Positions 39,879 through 49,267 of a DNA stretch of 64,000 bases are shown here, piece after piece (the first letter of the stretch is position 1; every line of letters begins with the position of its first letter). The stretch covers positions 62,001 to 126,000 of the forward strand of contig NZ_KB904351.1 in NCBI RefSeq assembly GCF_000380045.1, written 5' to 3'. The notes below the pieces were generated by a model that saw nothing but the letters and a program-made list of their open reading frames with translations, had not been told where the DNA came from and made no database searches. A program made the position numbers and the translations under genes. The DNA comes from Streptococcus marimammalium DSM 18627 (GTDB taxonomy: Bacteria; Bacillota; Bacilli; Lactobacillales; Streptococcaceae).

Positions 39879-40739
39879 ATGATTGAATTTACTAATGAAG
39901 TCATTAGGTCTTATTATGAGGATATCGTTGTTTCAACCGATTTAACTAAAGCTATTCTTTATTCTGTTGATGCAGGTGGTAAACGTCTTCGACCACTTTT
40001 ATTTTTGATGCTTTTAGAAGGTTTTGGCATTTCACTACAAAATGATCACTATCGTATTGCAGCTAGTATAGAGATGGTTCATACAGGTAGTTTAATTCAT
40101 GATGATTTACCGGCTATGGATAATGATGATTATCGTCGTGGCAAATTGACCAATCATAAAAAATTTGATGAAGCCACTGCTATTTTAGCAGGAGATGCTT
40201 TATTTTTAGATGCTTTTGGTTTATTAGCTTCTTCAAAGCTAGCTGATGATAAAATTGTACAACTGGTTGGTCTTTTATCTGATTCTTCAGGTAGTAGAGG
40301 TATGGTTGGAGGGCAAGCGCTTGATATTAAAGGAGAATGTCAAACCTTAAAAGAAGTTGACTTAGTTGCCATTCATAGCAATAAAACTGGAAAATTATTA
40401 GCATTTCCATTTATTGCTGCAGGAATTATTTCTGATTTAGATGAAAAAGGCATGGCCTTACTTAATAAAGCAGGGCAACTTATTGGCTTGGCTTTTCAGG
40501 TGAGAGATGATATTTTAGATGTGACTGCTACTTTTTCTGAAATTGGAAAAACTCCAAATAAAGACCTTGCCGCTAAGAAGACAACTTATCCAAGTTTATT
40601 TGGTTTAGACAAGTCAATTACTATTCTAAATCAATCTTTAGAGGAAGTACTTTTGATTTTTTCTAATTTTGAAAAGACTCATCAGTTTGATAGTCAAGCT
40701 ATTAAAACCATCATAGAAAGGTTACGATTTAATGCCTAA
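39879..40739 (+). CDS. ispA: Farnesyl/geranyl diphosphate synthase
   Basis: A 286-residue all-helical prenyltransferase for the C10/C15 precursors of undecaprenyl phosphate. The first Asp-rich motif is DDLPAMD and the second is DDILD. GGKRLRPLL and VHTGSLIHDD flank the active site. It overlaps tlyA by 8 bp. Confidence 0.94.
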   Translation: MIEFTNEVIRSYYEDIVVSTDLTKAILYSVDAGGKRLRPLLFLMLLEGFGISLQNDHYRIAASIEMVHTGSLIHDDLPAMDNDDYRRGKLTNHKKFDEATAILAGDALFLDAFGLLASSKLADDKIVQLVGLLSDSSGSRGMVGGQALDIKGECQTLKEVDLVAIHSNKTGKLLAFPFIAAGIISDLDEKGMALLNKAGQLIGLAFQVRDDILDVTATFSEIGKTPNKDLAAKKTTYPSLFGLDKSITILNQSLEEVLLIFSNFEKTHQFDSQAIKTIIERLRFNA

Positions 40740-41562
40740 AGAAAGAGTAGATGTACTTGCTTATCGTCAAGGTCTATTTGATACAAGAGAAAAAGCTAAA
40801 CGTGGTGTGATGGCTGGTTTAGTGATTTCCGTTTTAAATGGTGAACGATTTGATAAACCAGGTGAAAAAATTGATGAGAACACCGAATTAAAATTAAAAG
40901 GTGAAAAATTGAAATATGTTAGTCGTGGAGGATTAAAATTAGAAAAGGCTTTACAAGTGTTTAATCTCTCGGTAGCTGATAAGACGACGCTAGATATTGG
41001 TGCTTCTACTGGTGGCTTTACAGATGTCATGCTTCAAAATGGTGCTAACTTGGTTTATGCTGTTGATGTTGGCACAAATCAATTGGTTTGGAAATTAAGA
41101 AAAGATGTACGTGTTAAAAGCATGGAACAGTATAATTTTCGTTATGCAAATCCCCATGATTTTACAGAAAAACAACCTGAATTTGCTTCAATTGATGTTA
41201 GTTTTATTTCCCTTGGTTTAATTTTGCCAGCTCTTTCAAAAATTCTTCCAGAAAAAGGTCAAGTTGTTGCCTTAGTCAAGCCTCAATTTGAGGCTGGTCG
41301 AGAACAAATAGGTAAAAATGGGATTGTAAAAGATAGAGCTGTTCATGAAAAAGTGATTATTTCTGTCAGTCAATTTGCTATTGAGAATAGTTTTAGTGTG
41401 AAACAGCTAGATTTTTCTCCTATTCAAGGTGGTCAAGGCAATATAGAATTTCTTCTCTTTTTAGAAAAAGCAAATTCACCTCTTAATATGGTGGAGGATG
41501 ATATCAAAAAAGTTATTGAAAAAGCCCATAAAGAGTTTAACAATAATGAAAAATCTGAGTAA
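40732..41562 (+). CDS. TlyA family rRNA methyltransferase
   Basis: A 276-residue protein with an N-terminal S4 RNA-binding domain (about 3-65) and a FtsJ-like SAM methyltransferase domain (LDIGASTGGFTDVML, then DVSFISL). TlyA 2'-O-methylates rRNA; many entries call it hemolysin A, which is doubtful. It overlaps ispA. In related streptococci argR follows; here recN follows after a 154-bp gap. Confidence 0.9.
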   Translation: MPKERVDVLAYRQGLFDTREKAKRGVMAGLVISVLNGERFDKPGEKIDENTELKLKGEKLKYVSRGGLKLEKALQVFNLSVADKTTLDIGASTGGFTDVMLQNGANLVYAVDVGTNQLVWKLRKDVRVKSMEQYNFRYANPHDFTEKQPEFASIDVSFISLGLILPALSKILPEKGQVVALVKPQFEAGREQIGKNGIVKDRAVHEKVIISVSQFAIENSFSVKQLDFSPIQGGQGNIEFLLFLEKANSPLNMVEDDIKKVIEKAHKEFNNNEKSE

Positions 41563-41716
41563 TTAAAGATACTGTAACATATTATTCTAAAGTGCTGTAT
41601 CGAAATAAAAAGATGAATACTAACCCATATTGAAAAGAAGAGCCCTTTAGATACTGTTTAACTAAGAAAAGAATTATTAGAATAAACAAGATGATTAAAG
41701 TAGTAAGGAGATAAAA

Positions 41717-43384
41717 ATGTTATTAAACATTTCTATTCGTCATTTTGCCATTATAGAAGATATTTCGCTACATTTTGACAATGGCATGACTGTTTTAACC
41801 GGTGAAACTGGGGCTGGAAAGTCAATTATTATTGATGCTATGAATATGATGCTTGGAGCTAGAGCCAACTCTGAATCAGTTCGGAATGGTTCAAAAAAAG
41901 CTGAAATAGAAGGATTATTTGATATTAGAAAAAAAACAAGGCTTAAGCAGTTGTTGATTGACAATGGTATTGATGATAGTGATGAATTGATTATTCGTAG
42001 AGAAATCTTCAGTAATGGTAGAAGCATCAGTCGTATTAATGGACATATGGTAAATCTAACTATTCTTAAAATTATTGGACAAGAATTAGTAGACATCCAC
42101 GGTCAGCATGATCAAGAAGAATTGATGAAACAATCGCATCATATTCTCATGTTAGACCAGTTTGGTTCAAAAGAATTTCAAGAGATAAAAGAAGACTATC
42201 AAAAATTTTTTGATGCTTATAAAGAATTGAGAAAGTCTGTTCTTCTTAAAAAAAAGAATGAGAGTGATAATAAAGCTAGGATTGAAATGTTAGCTTATCA
42301 AATTTCAGAAATAGAAAGTGCAGACTTAAAAAAAGACGAAGATAAGCTCTTACAAGAAGAACGAAATCGCTTAATGAATCATAAAAAAATTGCTGATGCT
42401 CTGACTGAAGCCTATCAACAATTAGATAATGATGATTTTTCGAGTTTGGACAATATCAAATCTGCTATGAATGAAATTGAAAGCATTGAAAGATACGATA
42501 GCCGATATCATGAGATTTCAAAAGATATTCAGGAATCCTATTATGTTTTAGAGGACGTTTCAAAGCGTTTGTCTGATATTATTGATGATTTGGACTATGA
42601 TGCCAATCAATTACTAAGTATTGATAGTCGCCTAGATATTATCAATACCATCACACGAAAGTATGGTGGTAGTGTTAATGATGTATTGGTTTATCTTTCT
42701 AATATTACTTTGGAATATCAATTCTTAACAGCTAGTGATGAGGCAATGGATGATAGTGAAGCAAAATTAAAAACCTTAGAACATTCACTTGTTTTAACGG
42801 TGAAAAAATTGAATCAAAAACGTCATGAGCTTGCTAAAGAATTGGAAGAAAATATCAAACGAGAATTAAAAGATCTTTATATGGAAAAAGCTGATTTTAA
42901 GGTTGTTTTCTCAGAAGGTAAATTTAACCGCTTGGGTAATGAGAGTGTCGCTTTTTACATTTCAACAAATCCTGGGGAAACTTTTAAACCTCTTATTAAA
43001 ATTGCATCTGGTGGAGAATTGTCACGTTTGATGTTAGCCATTAAGGCTGTTTTTTCTAAAACGCTTGAAAGAACTAGTATTGTTTTTGATGAAGTAGATA
43101 CAGGTGTTTCCGGTAGGGTAGCACAAGCCATTGCTGAAAAAATTCATCTGATTTCACAACATGCTCAAGTGCTAGCCATTTCTCATTTGCCACAAGTTAT
43201 TGCTAAAGCTGATCATCAATTTTTCATTGAAAAAATAAGTAATGCCACCTCAACAGTATCAACAGTAAGATTATTAAGTAATGAAGAACGAATTGAAGAA
43301 ATTGCCAAAATGTTAGCTGGTAATGACGTGACTGCTACAGCACGTGCACAAGCTAAAGAATTACTAGAAAAAAACACCCTCTAA
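41717..43384 (+). CDS. recN: DNA repair protein RecN
   Basis: A 555-residue SMC-like ATPase of double-strand break repair. Walker A is GETGAGKS (about 30-37). The ABC signature is SGGELSRLMLAIK, and Walker B is FDEVDTGVSG, with long coiled coils between (about 150-370). AAGGAG precedes the ATG. The stop overlaps the terminator stem. Confidence 0.95.
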   Translation: MLLNISIRHFAIIEDISLHFDNGMTVLTGETGAGKSIIIDAMNMMLGARANSESVRNGSKKAEIEGLFDIRKKTRLKQLLIDNGIDDSDELIIRREIFSNGRSISRINGHMVNLTILKIIGQELVDIHGQHDQEELMKQSHHILMLDQFGSKEFQEIKEDYQKFFDAYKELRKSVLLKKKNESDNKARIEMLAYQISEIESADLKKDEDKLLQEERNRLMNHKKIADALTEAYQQLDNDDFSSLDNIKSAMNEIESIERYDSRYHEISKDIQESYYVLEDVSKRLSDIIDDLDYDANQLLSIDSRLDIINTITRKYGGSVNDVLVYLSNITLEYQFLTASDEAMDDSEAKLKTLEHSLVLTVKKLNQKRHELAKELEENIKRELKDLYMEKADFKVVFSEGKFNRLGNESVAFYISTNPGETFKPLIKIASGGELSRLMLAIKAVFSKTLERTSIVFDEVDTGVSGRVAQAIAEKIHLISQHAQVLAISHLPQVIAKADHQFFIEKISNATSTVSTVRLLSNEERIEEIAKMLAGNDVTATARAQAKELLEKNTL

Positions 43385-43404
43385 GTTTTCTTAGTGGGTG
43401 TTTT
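43371..43404 (+). terminator. Terminator of recN
   Basis: AAAACACCC / GGGTGTTTT with an inner TAAG / CTTA helix. It overlaps the last codons of recN. Confidence 0.85.
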
Positions 43405-43417
43405 GATGGAGATGACA

Positions 43418-44056
43418 TTAAACATAGAAATAAATTGAAATCCACATCAAATAGGCAGCAACTAGGATAAAACAATGCCAAATAACATGATTAAAAGGAA
43501 ACTTTATAGCATAAATGATTGCTCCCACTGTATAAGTAACACCTCCAAAAAAGAGAAGTAAAATGCCATTTATTGGAAGATTATCCCATAGAGGTTTCGC
43601 AGCAAAAACAATTAGCCATCCCATAATAATATATAATAAAGTGGATATTTTAGAAATACTTTTTTTTGGTTTTAAGAAAATAATTTTCATTGTGATGCCA
43701 CTAATAGCACAAGCCCAAACTAGACTAAGTAGTGTCCACCCAATCCATCCCTTTAGTGTTATTAAGCAATATGGTGTATAGGTGCCCGCAATTAACAAAA
43801 AGATAGCAGAGTGATCAAACACTTTAAAAAGTCTTTTGTATTTACTAAAAGATAAGATATGATAAAGTGTTGAAGAAAGAAATAACGTGATAAGTGATAT
43901 ACCATAAATGCTATAAGCTATTATTTCTAATTGAGATTGGTGAGTTGATGCTTTATCTAGTAATAATTTTAATCCAATAATTGCTAGAATAACACCAATT
44001 GAGTGAGTAATGGCATTTAAGACTTCATTGATAATGTTATAATGTTTAGATGTCAT
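43418..44056 (-). CDS. Hemolysin III (PAQR/YqfA) family membrane protein
   Basis: A 212-residue protein with seven predicted membrane helices. It has the family signature residues: an early His (THSIG), SxxxH (SSTLYHIL) and a late HxxxH-like site (HVIWHCF). The family resembles metal-dependent lipid hydrolases; the hemolysin name is historical. The ATG at 44056 follows GGGGGA; an in-frame TTG 12 bases upstream is not preferred. It is divergent from degV. Confidence 0.87.
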   Translation of the reverse strand: MTSKHYNIINEVLNAITHSIGVILAIIGLKLLLDKASTHQSQLEIIAYSIYGISLITLFLSSTLYHILSFSKYKRLFKVFDHSAIFLLIAGTYTPYCLITLKGWIGWTLLSLVWACAISGITMKIIFLKPKKSISKISTLLYIIMGWLIVFAAKPLWDNLPINGILLLFFGGVTYTVGAIIYAIKFPFNHVIWHCFILVAAYLMWISIYFYV

Positions 44057-44081
44057 AAAATCCCCCAACTTAATATTTATT

Positions 44082-44090
44082 TGTTATAAT
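44082..44090 (+). promoter_or_regulatory. Extended -10 promoter of the degV operon
   Basis: TGTTATAAT, 40 bp before the start codon. Confidence 0.55.
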
Positions 44091-44130
44091 AATAACATAA
44101 ACAATAAAAAAATATAAAAAAGAGGTTAAA

Positions 44131-44967
44131 ATGGCAAGTATTAAAATAGTGACAGATTCTTCTATCACAATAGAGTCTGAACTTCTTGAAAAATATAATA
44201 TTACTGTAGTTCCATTGTCTGTGATGGTTGATGGGGTAGTCTATTCTGATAATGATCTTAAAGAAGGTCAATTTTTGAATATGATGATAAATAGCACCCA
44301 TCTTCCTAAAACTAGTCAACCTCCTGTTGGATTGTTTGCAGATACTTATGAAAAGATTTTTAAAGAAGGCTACGACACTATTGTTTCGATTCACATTACA
44401 CATTCTTTGTCTGGAACAGTTGAAGCAGCCCGTCAAGGTGCAGCTCTTGTTGGTGGAGATATTATTGTTTTAGATTCGTCTTTTACTGATCAAGCAATGA
44501 AATACCAAGTTGTTGAAGCAGCAAAGCTTTTACAAAAAGGAGTGAATCTTAAAGATATTTTAGTTAAAATAGAAGAGGTTAAAAACAAAACAGAATTATT
44601 TATTGGCTTGTCAACACTTGAAAATCTTATTAAAGGTGGTCGAGTGAGCAGAGTTGCGGGTATGATTAGTTCTCTCTTTAATATAAAAATTGTTATGGCA
44701 TTACAAAACCATGAACTGCATCCAGTGGTTAAAGGAAGAGGTAACAAGACTTTTTATAAATGGTTAACAGAATTAAGTCATAAATTGGAAAATAAAGCCG
44801 TTGCTGAAATCACAATTTCTTATGCTGGTACAGATGAATTTGCTAATCAATTAAAGGAGCAACTACAAAAATTTGTTGATTCTGATATTGTTATTTTAGA
44901 AACCGGTTCAATCATTCAAACCCATACAGGAGAGGGCGCATTCGCCATAATGATTCGTTATGAGTAA
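44131..44967 (+). CDS. DegV family fatty-acid-binding protein
   Basis: A 278-residue protein of the DegV/FakB type: IVTDSSITI at the N-terminus, [20 protein letters not shown], and a RVSRVAG loop. FakB proteins present fatty acids to FakA kinase. Streptococci carry several; which one this is cannot be told. It overlaps the next gene by 8 bp. Confidence 0.9.
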   Translation: MASIKIVTDSSITIESELLEKYNITVVPLSVMVDGVVYSDNDLKEGQFLNMMINSTHLPKTSQPPVGLFADTYEKIFKEGYDTIVSIHITHSLSGTVEAARQGAALVGGDIIVLDSSFTDQAMKYQVVEAAKLLQKGVNLKDILVKIEEVKNKTELFIGLSTLENLIKGGRVSRVAGMISSLFNIKIVMALQNHELHPVVKGRGNKTFYKWLTELSHKLENKAVAEITISYAGTDEFANQLKEQLQKFVDSDIVILETGSIIQTHTGEGAFAIMIRYE

Positions 44968-45796
44968 AAAAAAATTAATAAATGATAGTCTCTTTTTTGT
45001 CGGTCTATTAGTCATCTTTTCAACTATATTTTATTTTCTTATTCCCCAATCAAATCCTCAATTCACTAAAAATGATTTTTTAGAAAACAAGACACCAAAA
45101 CTTCATTATGTGGCTTTAGGAGATTCTTTAACACAAGGGACAGGTGATACGACAAATCAAGGTGGATTTGTCTCTTTATTGTCAGATCAGTTAGAAACAA
45201 ATTATAATTATCATGTTATTTCAAATAATTTTGGTGTTGCTGGAAATACTAGTCAACAAATATTGAAAAGAATGACAAAAGATGAAATGATTATCCCTGC
45301 AATTAAAAAAGCAGATTTTATGACTCTCACAATTGGTGGTAATGATGTCATGTCTGTGATAAAAAAGAATTTAAGTCATCTTGATTTATCCTCTTTTGAT
45401 CAGGCTCAAAAAAATTATCAAAAACGTTTGCGTCAAATCATTAACCTGGCTAGAAAAGAAAATGCTAACTTACCAATATATATTCTGGGGATCTATAACC
45501 CTTTTTATCTTAATTTTCCAGAAATTGTTGAAATGCAGGAAATTATAGATGGATGGAACGAAGCAACAATTGCTGTTGTTTCAGAATATGAGAATATTTA
45601 CTTTGTTCCAATCAATGATCTACTTTATAAAGGTTATAATGGAAAAGAAGGAATAGTTGAGTCAGATAGTTCATCAAGTTTTGTGATTAATAATACACTA
45701 TTTGAAGATGATCATTTCCACCCAAATAATATAGGCTATCAAATTATAACCAATGCAATGATGGAGAAAATTAATGAAACAAGAGAAAGATGGTAA
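44960..45796 (+). CDS. Membrane-anchored SGNH/GDSL hydrolase
   Basis: A 278-residue protein with an N-terminal membrane helix (about 10-28) and an outside hydrolase domain. Block I is GDSLTQG (Ser56), block III is GGND and block V is DDHFHPN with the catalytic Asp-His. It is probably a surface esterase of unknown substrate. It overlaps both neighbours, degV and the YpmS gene (23 bp), so the three are coupled. Confidence 0.9.
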   Translation: MSKKKLINDSLFFVGLLVIFSTIFYFLIPQSNPQFTKNDFLENKTPKLHYVALGDSLTQGTGDTTNQGGFVSLLSDQLETNYNYHVISNNFGVAGNTSQQILKRMTKDEMIIPAIKKADFMTLTIGGNDVMSVIKKNLSHLDLSSFDQAQKNYQKRLRQIINLARKENANLPIYILGIYNPFYLNFPEIVEMQEIIDGWNEATIAVVSEYENIYFVPINDLLYKGYNGKEGIVESDSSSSFVINNTLFEDDHFHPNNIGYQIITNAMMEKINETRERW

Positions 45797-46379
45797 ATTA
45801 AGAAATTATTGGAAGTATTGCTTTTTAATCCTAATTGCTTTAAATCTTAGTTTTTTAGGAATTGTTGCTTCAAGATTATTACAAGAAAGAGAGCCGGAAA
45901 AAAATACAGTTTTTAATCAAATAACTGATGATTTTAAAATTGGTCAAATTTCAACAACAAAAGAGCAATTAAATAAAACACTGGCAACCTATCTAAAAAA
46001 ATATCAAACATCAGATTTAACTTACAACATCTATATCAGCTCGAAATCTATTTTGTTTGAAGGAACCTATAAAATTTTGGGTTATGATGTGCCACTTTAT
46101 GTGTATTTTGAACCTTATAAATTATCAAGTGGAGCTATTCAACTAAAAACAACATCTATATCTGCTGGGACACTTCCTTTACCAGAAAAAGATGTTTTAA
46201 AGTATATTAATAATACATATGATATCCCAGAGTTTGTTGAAATTTTACCAGACGAAGCAATTATTAATATCAATATTCAATCAATGATAATTGATAATAA
46301 GATTTATTTAAAAGCAACAACCTTAGATTTGATTAATGATGCTATTAGTTTTGATATTTATAAAAAAACAATAAAATAA
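45774..46379 (+). CDS. YpmS (DUF2140) family membrane protein
   Basis: A 201-residue protein with a basic start, one membrane helix (about 14-33) and an extracytoplasmic domain. It matches YpmS/DUF2140, which in Firmicutes goes with the SGNH hydrolase YpmR, the same pair seen here. Function unknown. It starts 23 bp inside the SGNH gene. Confidence 0.85.
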   Translation: MKQEKDGKLRNYWKYCFLILIALNLSFLGIVASRLLQEREPEKNTVFNQITDDFKIGQISTTKEQLNKTLATYLKKYQTSDLTYNIYISSKSILFEGTYKILGYDVPLYVYFEPYKLSSGAIQLKTTSISAGTLPLPEKDVLKYINNTYDIPEFVEILPDEAIININIQSMIIDNKIYLKATTLDLINDAISFDIYKKTIK

Positions 46380-46389
46380 CATTAAATGC

Positions 46390-46418
46390 TTGACCAAATA
46401 ATAATTTTTAGGTATGAT
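46390..46418 (+). promoter_or_regulatory. Promoter of hup
   Basis: TTGACC (46390-46395), 17-bp spacer, TATGAT (46413-46418). Confidence 0.8.
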
Positions 46419-46467
46419 AATACTTGTTAGAGTATAAAACTCATAAATATATTGGAGGAATTGTTAA

Positions 46468-46743
46468 ATGGCTAATAAGCAAGATTTGATTGCAAAAGTG
46501 GCAGAAGCTACTAAATTGACTAAAAAGGACTCTGCAGTAGCAGTTGATGCTGTTTTTGGAGCAGTTACAGATTACCTTTCAAAAGGTGAAAAAGTTCAAT
46601 TAATTGGTTTTGGTAACTTTGAAGTTCGTGAACGTGCAGCTCGTAAAGGTCGCAACCCACAAACTGGAAAAGAAATCCAAATCGCAGCTTCAAAAGTACC
46701 TGCTTTCAAAGCTGGTAAAGCTCTTAAAGACGCTGTTAAATAA
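46468..46743 (+). CDS. hup: HU family DNA-binding protein
   Basis: A 91-residue nucleoid protein with the full HU pattern: [15 protein letters not shown] at the start, [20 protein letters not shown] (DNA-clasping arm) and the [15 protein letters not shown] end. It is a single-gene unit with a strong promoter, TGGAGG ribosome site and terminator, as suits an abundant protein. Confidence 0.97.
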   Translation: MANKQDLIAKVAEATKLTKKDSAVAVDAVFGAVTDYLSKGEKVQLIGFGNFEVRERAARKGRNPQTGKEIQIAASKVPAFKAGKALKDAVK

Positions 46744-46751
46744 TAGAACAT

Positions 46752-46800
46752 AAAAAAGCTAATCATATCAAGCATTTTAGCTTGGTTGATAGCTTTTTTT
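46752..46800 (+). terminator. Terminator of hup
   Basis: AAAAAAGCTA / TAGCTTTTTT outer stem with an inner CAAGC / GCTTG helix and T run. Confidence 0.9.
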
Positions 46801-46893
46801 GTTTGCAAGAGCAAAAAAATGGTAATAAAGTTGGGATTATCTTATTATAGTTCTATCAAATTTAAAAAAGAAAAATCAATTGTGGAGGGGACT

Positions 46894-47342
46894 ATGATTG
46901 AATATAAAACATTTCGTTCAGAACGAATTGATGAGGTATATCAGATTTATCGTGAAAATCAATGGTCAGAATATTTAAGTGACAAACATAAACTTTCTCG
47001 TGCTTTTGAGCAATCTCTTTATATTCTAAATATTTTTAAAAAGAATTAATTGATTAATTTTGTAAAGTGTATTGGCAATGAGAAAATTATTTTTACGTTT
47101 AAGATGTCATTATCAAATTATTTCACCATAAAAAAGGAATTGGTCGAGGATTAATGAATAGCTTTTTTTTGAAATAGGCAGCTATTCGTCAATTGATGTT
47201 AATCACTGACAAAAATGATGACATCTCTAATGCTTTTTACCAATCGTTAGGATTTTCTAAAGATCTTGATGGCTACCCATTAATCACTATTTTAGAAGCC
47301 GAGCAATTGATTAAACTAGATTTTAGGAGAGTTTGTCAGTGA
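46894..47342 (+). pseudogene. Degraded GNAT acetyltransferase
   Basis: Preceded by GGAGGGG, the frame opens as MIEYKTFRSERIDEV and stops at 47049. The remainder continues in other frames: KGIGRGLMNSF (acetyl-CoA loop), QLMLITDKNDDISNAF, then YQSLGFSKDLDGYPLIT, to a stop at 47340-47342. These are the ordered pieces of a GNAT enzyme broken by frameshifts. The first 52 codons alone cannot be functional. Confidence 0.82.
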
Positions 47343-47352
47343 TAGATATAAC

Positions 47353-47384
47353 AAAAAAGGCATGTCCGTTGGATATGCCTTTTT
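47353..47384. terminator. Terminator of rpmE2 (bidirectional)
   Basis: AAAAAGGCAT / ATGCCTTTTT with an 11-base loop, A and T runs on both sides. Confidence 0.88.
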
Positions 47385-47397
47385 ATCATTATTTTGC

Positions 47398-47658
47398 TTA
47401 TTGCGCAGCGTTTGCGTCTTTGAGACCATATTTTTTGTTGAAACGGTCCACACGTCCGTCTGCTTGTGTGAATTTTTGACGTCCTGTATAGAATGGATGT
47501 GAGTCTGATGAAATTTCCACACGAATAAGTGGGTAAGTTTCACCTTCAAATTCAACAGTTTCTTTAGTTGGTTTTGTTGAACCACTAAGGAATTGGTAAC
47601 CAGTTGAAGTATCAAGAAATACTACTGGACGGTAATCTGGATGGATATCTTTTTTCAT
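47398..47658 (-). CDS. rpmE2: 50S ribosomal protein L31 type B
   Basis: An 86-residue L31 without the CxxC zinc pair, hence type B, the form used when zinc is low or as the sole form in streptococci. [14 protein letters not shown] and [10 protein letters not shown] are characteristic. The terminator lies right after its stop. Confidence 0.95.
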   Translation of the reverse strand: MKKDIHPDYRPVVFLDTSTGYQFLSGSTKPTKETVEFEGETYPLIRVEISSDSHPFYTGRQKFTQADGRVDRFNKKYGLKDANAAQ

Positions 47659-47768
47659 TATGTCATTTTCCTTTCTGCCATAACCCTTTTTGAGTCATAG
47701 TTTAATAACTCTATTAGTTTATCAAAATTTTAATGTTTTGACAACCTTTTTCTTTATTTTTTAATGGT

Positions 47769-48719
47769 TTATGGAGTATTTTTTTCTTTTTGGACTGCTT
47801 GTCTTAATTCTTGGTAAATAGTTTCATTTTCTTCAGCAGAATAAGAATTAGCACCACTTGCTAGTGGGTGGCCACCACCATCATGTTTTTTAGCAATAGC
47901 ATTAATAACAACGGTCTTACTTCTTAAACGGACGCGATAATGTCCGTCTGGTTGTTCAACAAAAATTGCCCAAGTCACAATTGAGTCAATTTTACCAGGT
48001 GCTGAGACAATAGCCGCAGTTTCTGCATCACTTACCTGGAATTTGTCCATAATGTCTCTGGTGAGAAAAACACGAGCGACACCATTTTCATCAATTTCTA
48101 AATGATCATAAACAAACCCTTGTAGTTTAGCAATTTTATAAGGAAAAGAATCCATTTGTCTCGAAACTTCAGAAAAATCAAAATCAAATTGACGTAGTTG
48201 GCTTGCAATTTCTAAAGTTTTACTACTAGTTGCTGGATAAAGAAATCGTCCAGTATCCCCTACAATACCAGCATAAAGAAGACGAGCAACATCAGAGGTT
48301 AATTCTAGTTGCATTTGATAAGCAAAATCAGCAACAATTTCACTGGCGCTTGAAGCATTGGTATCAACAAAATAAAGATTGCCATAAGGATCATCATTAG
48401 GATGATGGTCCATTTTAATTAAAAAATTACCAGTGCTATAACGTTTATCATCAATACGAGGTGTGTTTGCTGTGTCAGTCACAATAACCAAAGCATTTTT
48501 GTAATCATCATCTAAAACATTATCCATTTTTGCTAACCATTCTAGAGTTGGCTCATTAAAACCAGTAACCAAAACTTTTTTTTCGGGGAAATTATGCTGA
48601 ATTAATTGTTTAAATCCCACCTGACTACCAATAGCATCGGGATCAGGTTTCATATGACGATGAATAATGATTGTCTGATGTTCTTTAATTTTTTCTAAAA
48701 TAGCTTCATAGGTTGTCAT
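47769..48719 (-). CDS. nrnA: DHH/DHHA1 phosphoesterase (NrnA type)
   Basis: A 316-residue enzyme with a DHH domain (HRHMKPDPDAIGS at about 17-30, and MDHHPND near 107) and a C-terminal DHHA1 domain (GGGHPLASG). NrnA-type proteins degrade short RNAs and pAp; pAp or c-di-AMP-derived pApA are both possible substrates. The start overlaps the end of the upstream GNAT gene by 4 bp. Confidence 0.87.
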   Translation of the reverse strand: MTTYEAILEKIKEHQTIIIHRHMKPDPDAIGSQVGFKQLIQHNFPEKKVLVTGFNEPTLEWLAKMDNVLDDDYKNALVIVTDTANTPRIDDKRYSTGNFLIKMDHHPNDDPYGNLYFVDTNASSASEIVADFAYQMQLELTSDVARLLYAGIVGDTGRFLYPATSSKTLEIASQLRQFDFDFSEVSRQMDSFPYKIAKLQGFVYDHLEIDENGVARVFLTRDIMDKFQVSDAETAAIVSAPGKIDSIVTWAIFVEQPDGHYRVRLRSKTVVINAIAKKHDGGGHPLASGANSYSAEENETIYQELRQAVQKEKNTP

Positions 48720-49162
48720 AAATTATCCTTATCTGTTTTTGTTAATATCATATCAATGTGGGGGATATCATCTTCAAGGTAAACCTCAGAAATGCTTTCA
48801 AAGCCAAATTCTTGATAAAAGTCCTTCAAGTAAGCTTGCGCTTGTGCAAAAAGTGGCACTTGATAGTGTTGTTGCCAAAATTCTCTAGCTTTTAGTATCA
48901 ATTTTCTTCCTAATCCTTTTTGACGAAATGAATAAGGAACCAAAACGCGTCCAAGTTTTACCTGATTTTCTTGAGGAATCAGTCGACAATACGCCATTAA
49001 TTTATTATCCTTAAGACAAAAGAGATGAATGGCAGTTAAATCTTCTTCATCAATCTCTTGGTAAGCACAATTTTGTTCAACAACAAAGACTCGGACACGC
49101 TCTTTTAAAATGATAAATAATTCTTCAGAAGTTAATTGATCAAAATGTTTCGAGTACCACAT
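48716..49162 (-). CDS. ElaA-like GNAT acetyltransferase
   Basis: A 148-residue GNAT protein of the ElaA type: MWYSKHFDQLTSEELF, RVRVFVVEQNCAYQEID, and the acetyl-CoA loop RQKGLGRKLI. GGGAGGA precedes the ATG at 49162 by 9 bases, so a longer start at 49198 is rejected. It is coupled to nrnA by a 4-bp overlap. Substrate unknown. Confidence 0.87.
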   Translation of the reverse strand: MWYSKHFDQLTSEELFIILKERVRVFVVEQNCAYQEIDEEDLTAIHLFCLKDNKLMAYCRLIPQENQVKLGRVLVPYSFRQKGLGRKLILKAREFWQQHYQVPLFAQAQAYLKDFYQEFGFESISEVYLEDDIPHIDMILTKTDKDNL

Positions 49163-49267
49163 AGATAATTCCTCCCAATAATATCCAAAATATATCACAG
49201 AAAAACTGGAAAATCAAGAGAAATATGTTATGATATAAAGCAATATCACAGGTGAAAGAAGTACAAT

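Noticed and set aside
44077..44436. Minus-strand frame of 119 codons opposite degV
   Set aside because: It covers the degV promoter and start, and the plus-strand protein is clearly DegV.
47316..47615. Minus-strand frame of 99 codons overlapping rpmE2
   Set aside because: It is another frame of the rpmE2 gene and its terminator; L31 type B is unambiguous.
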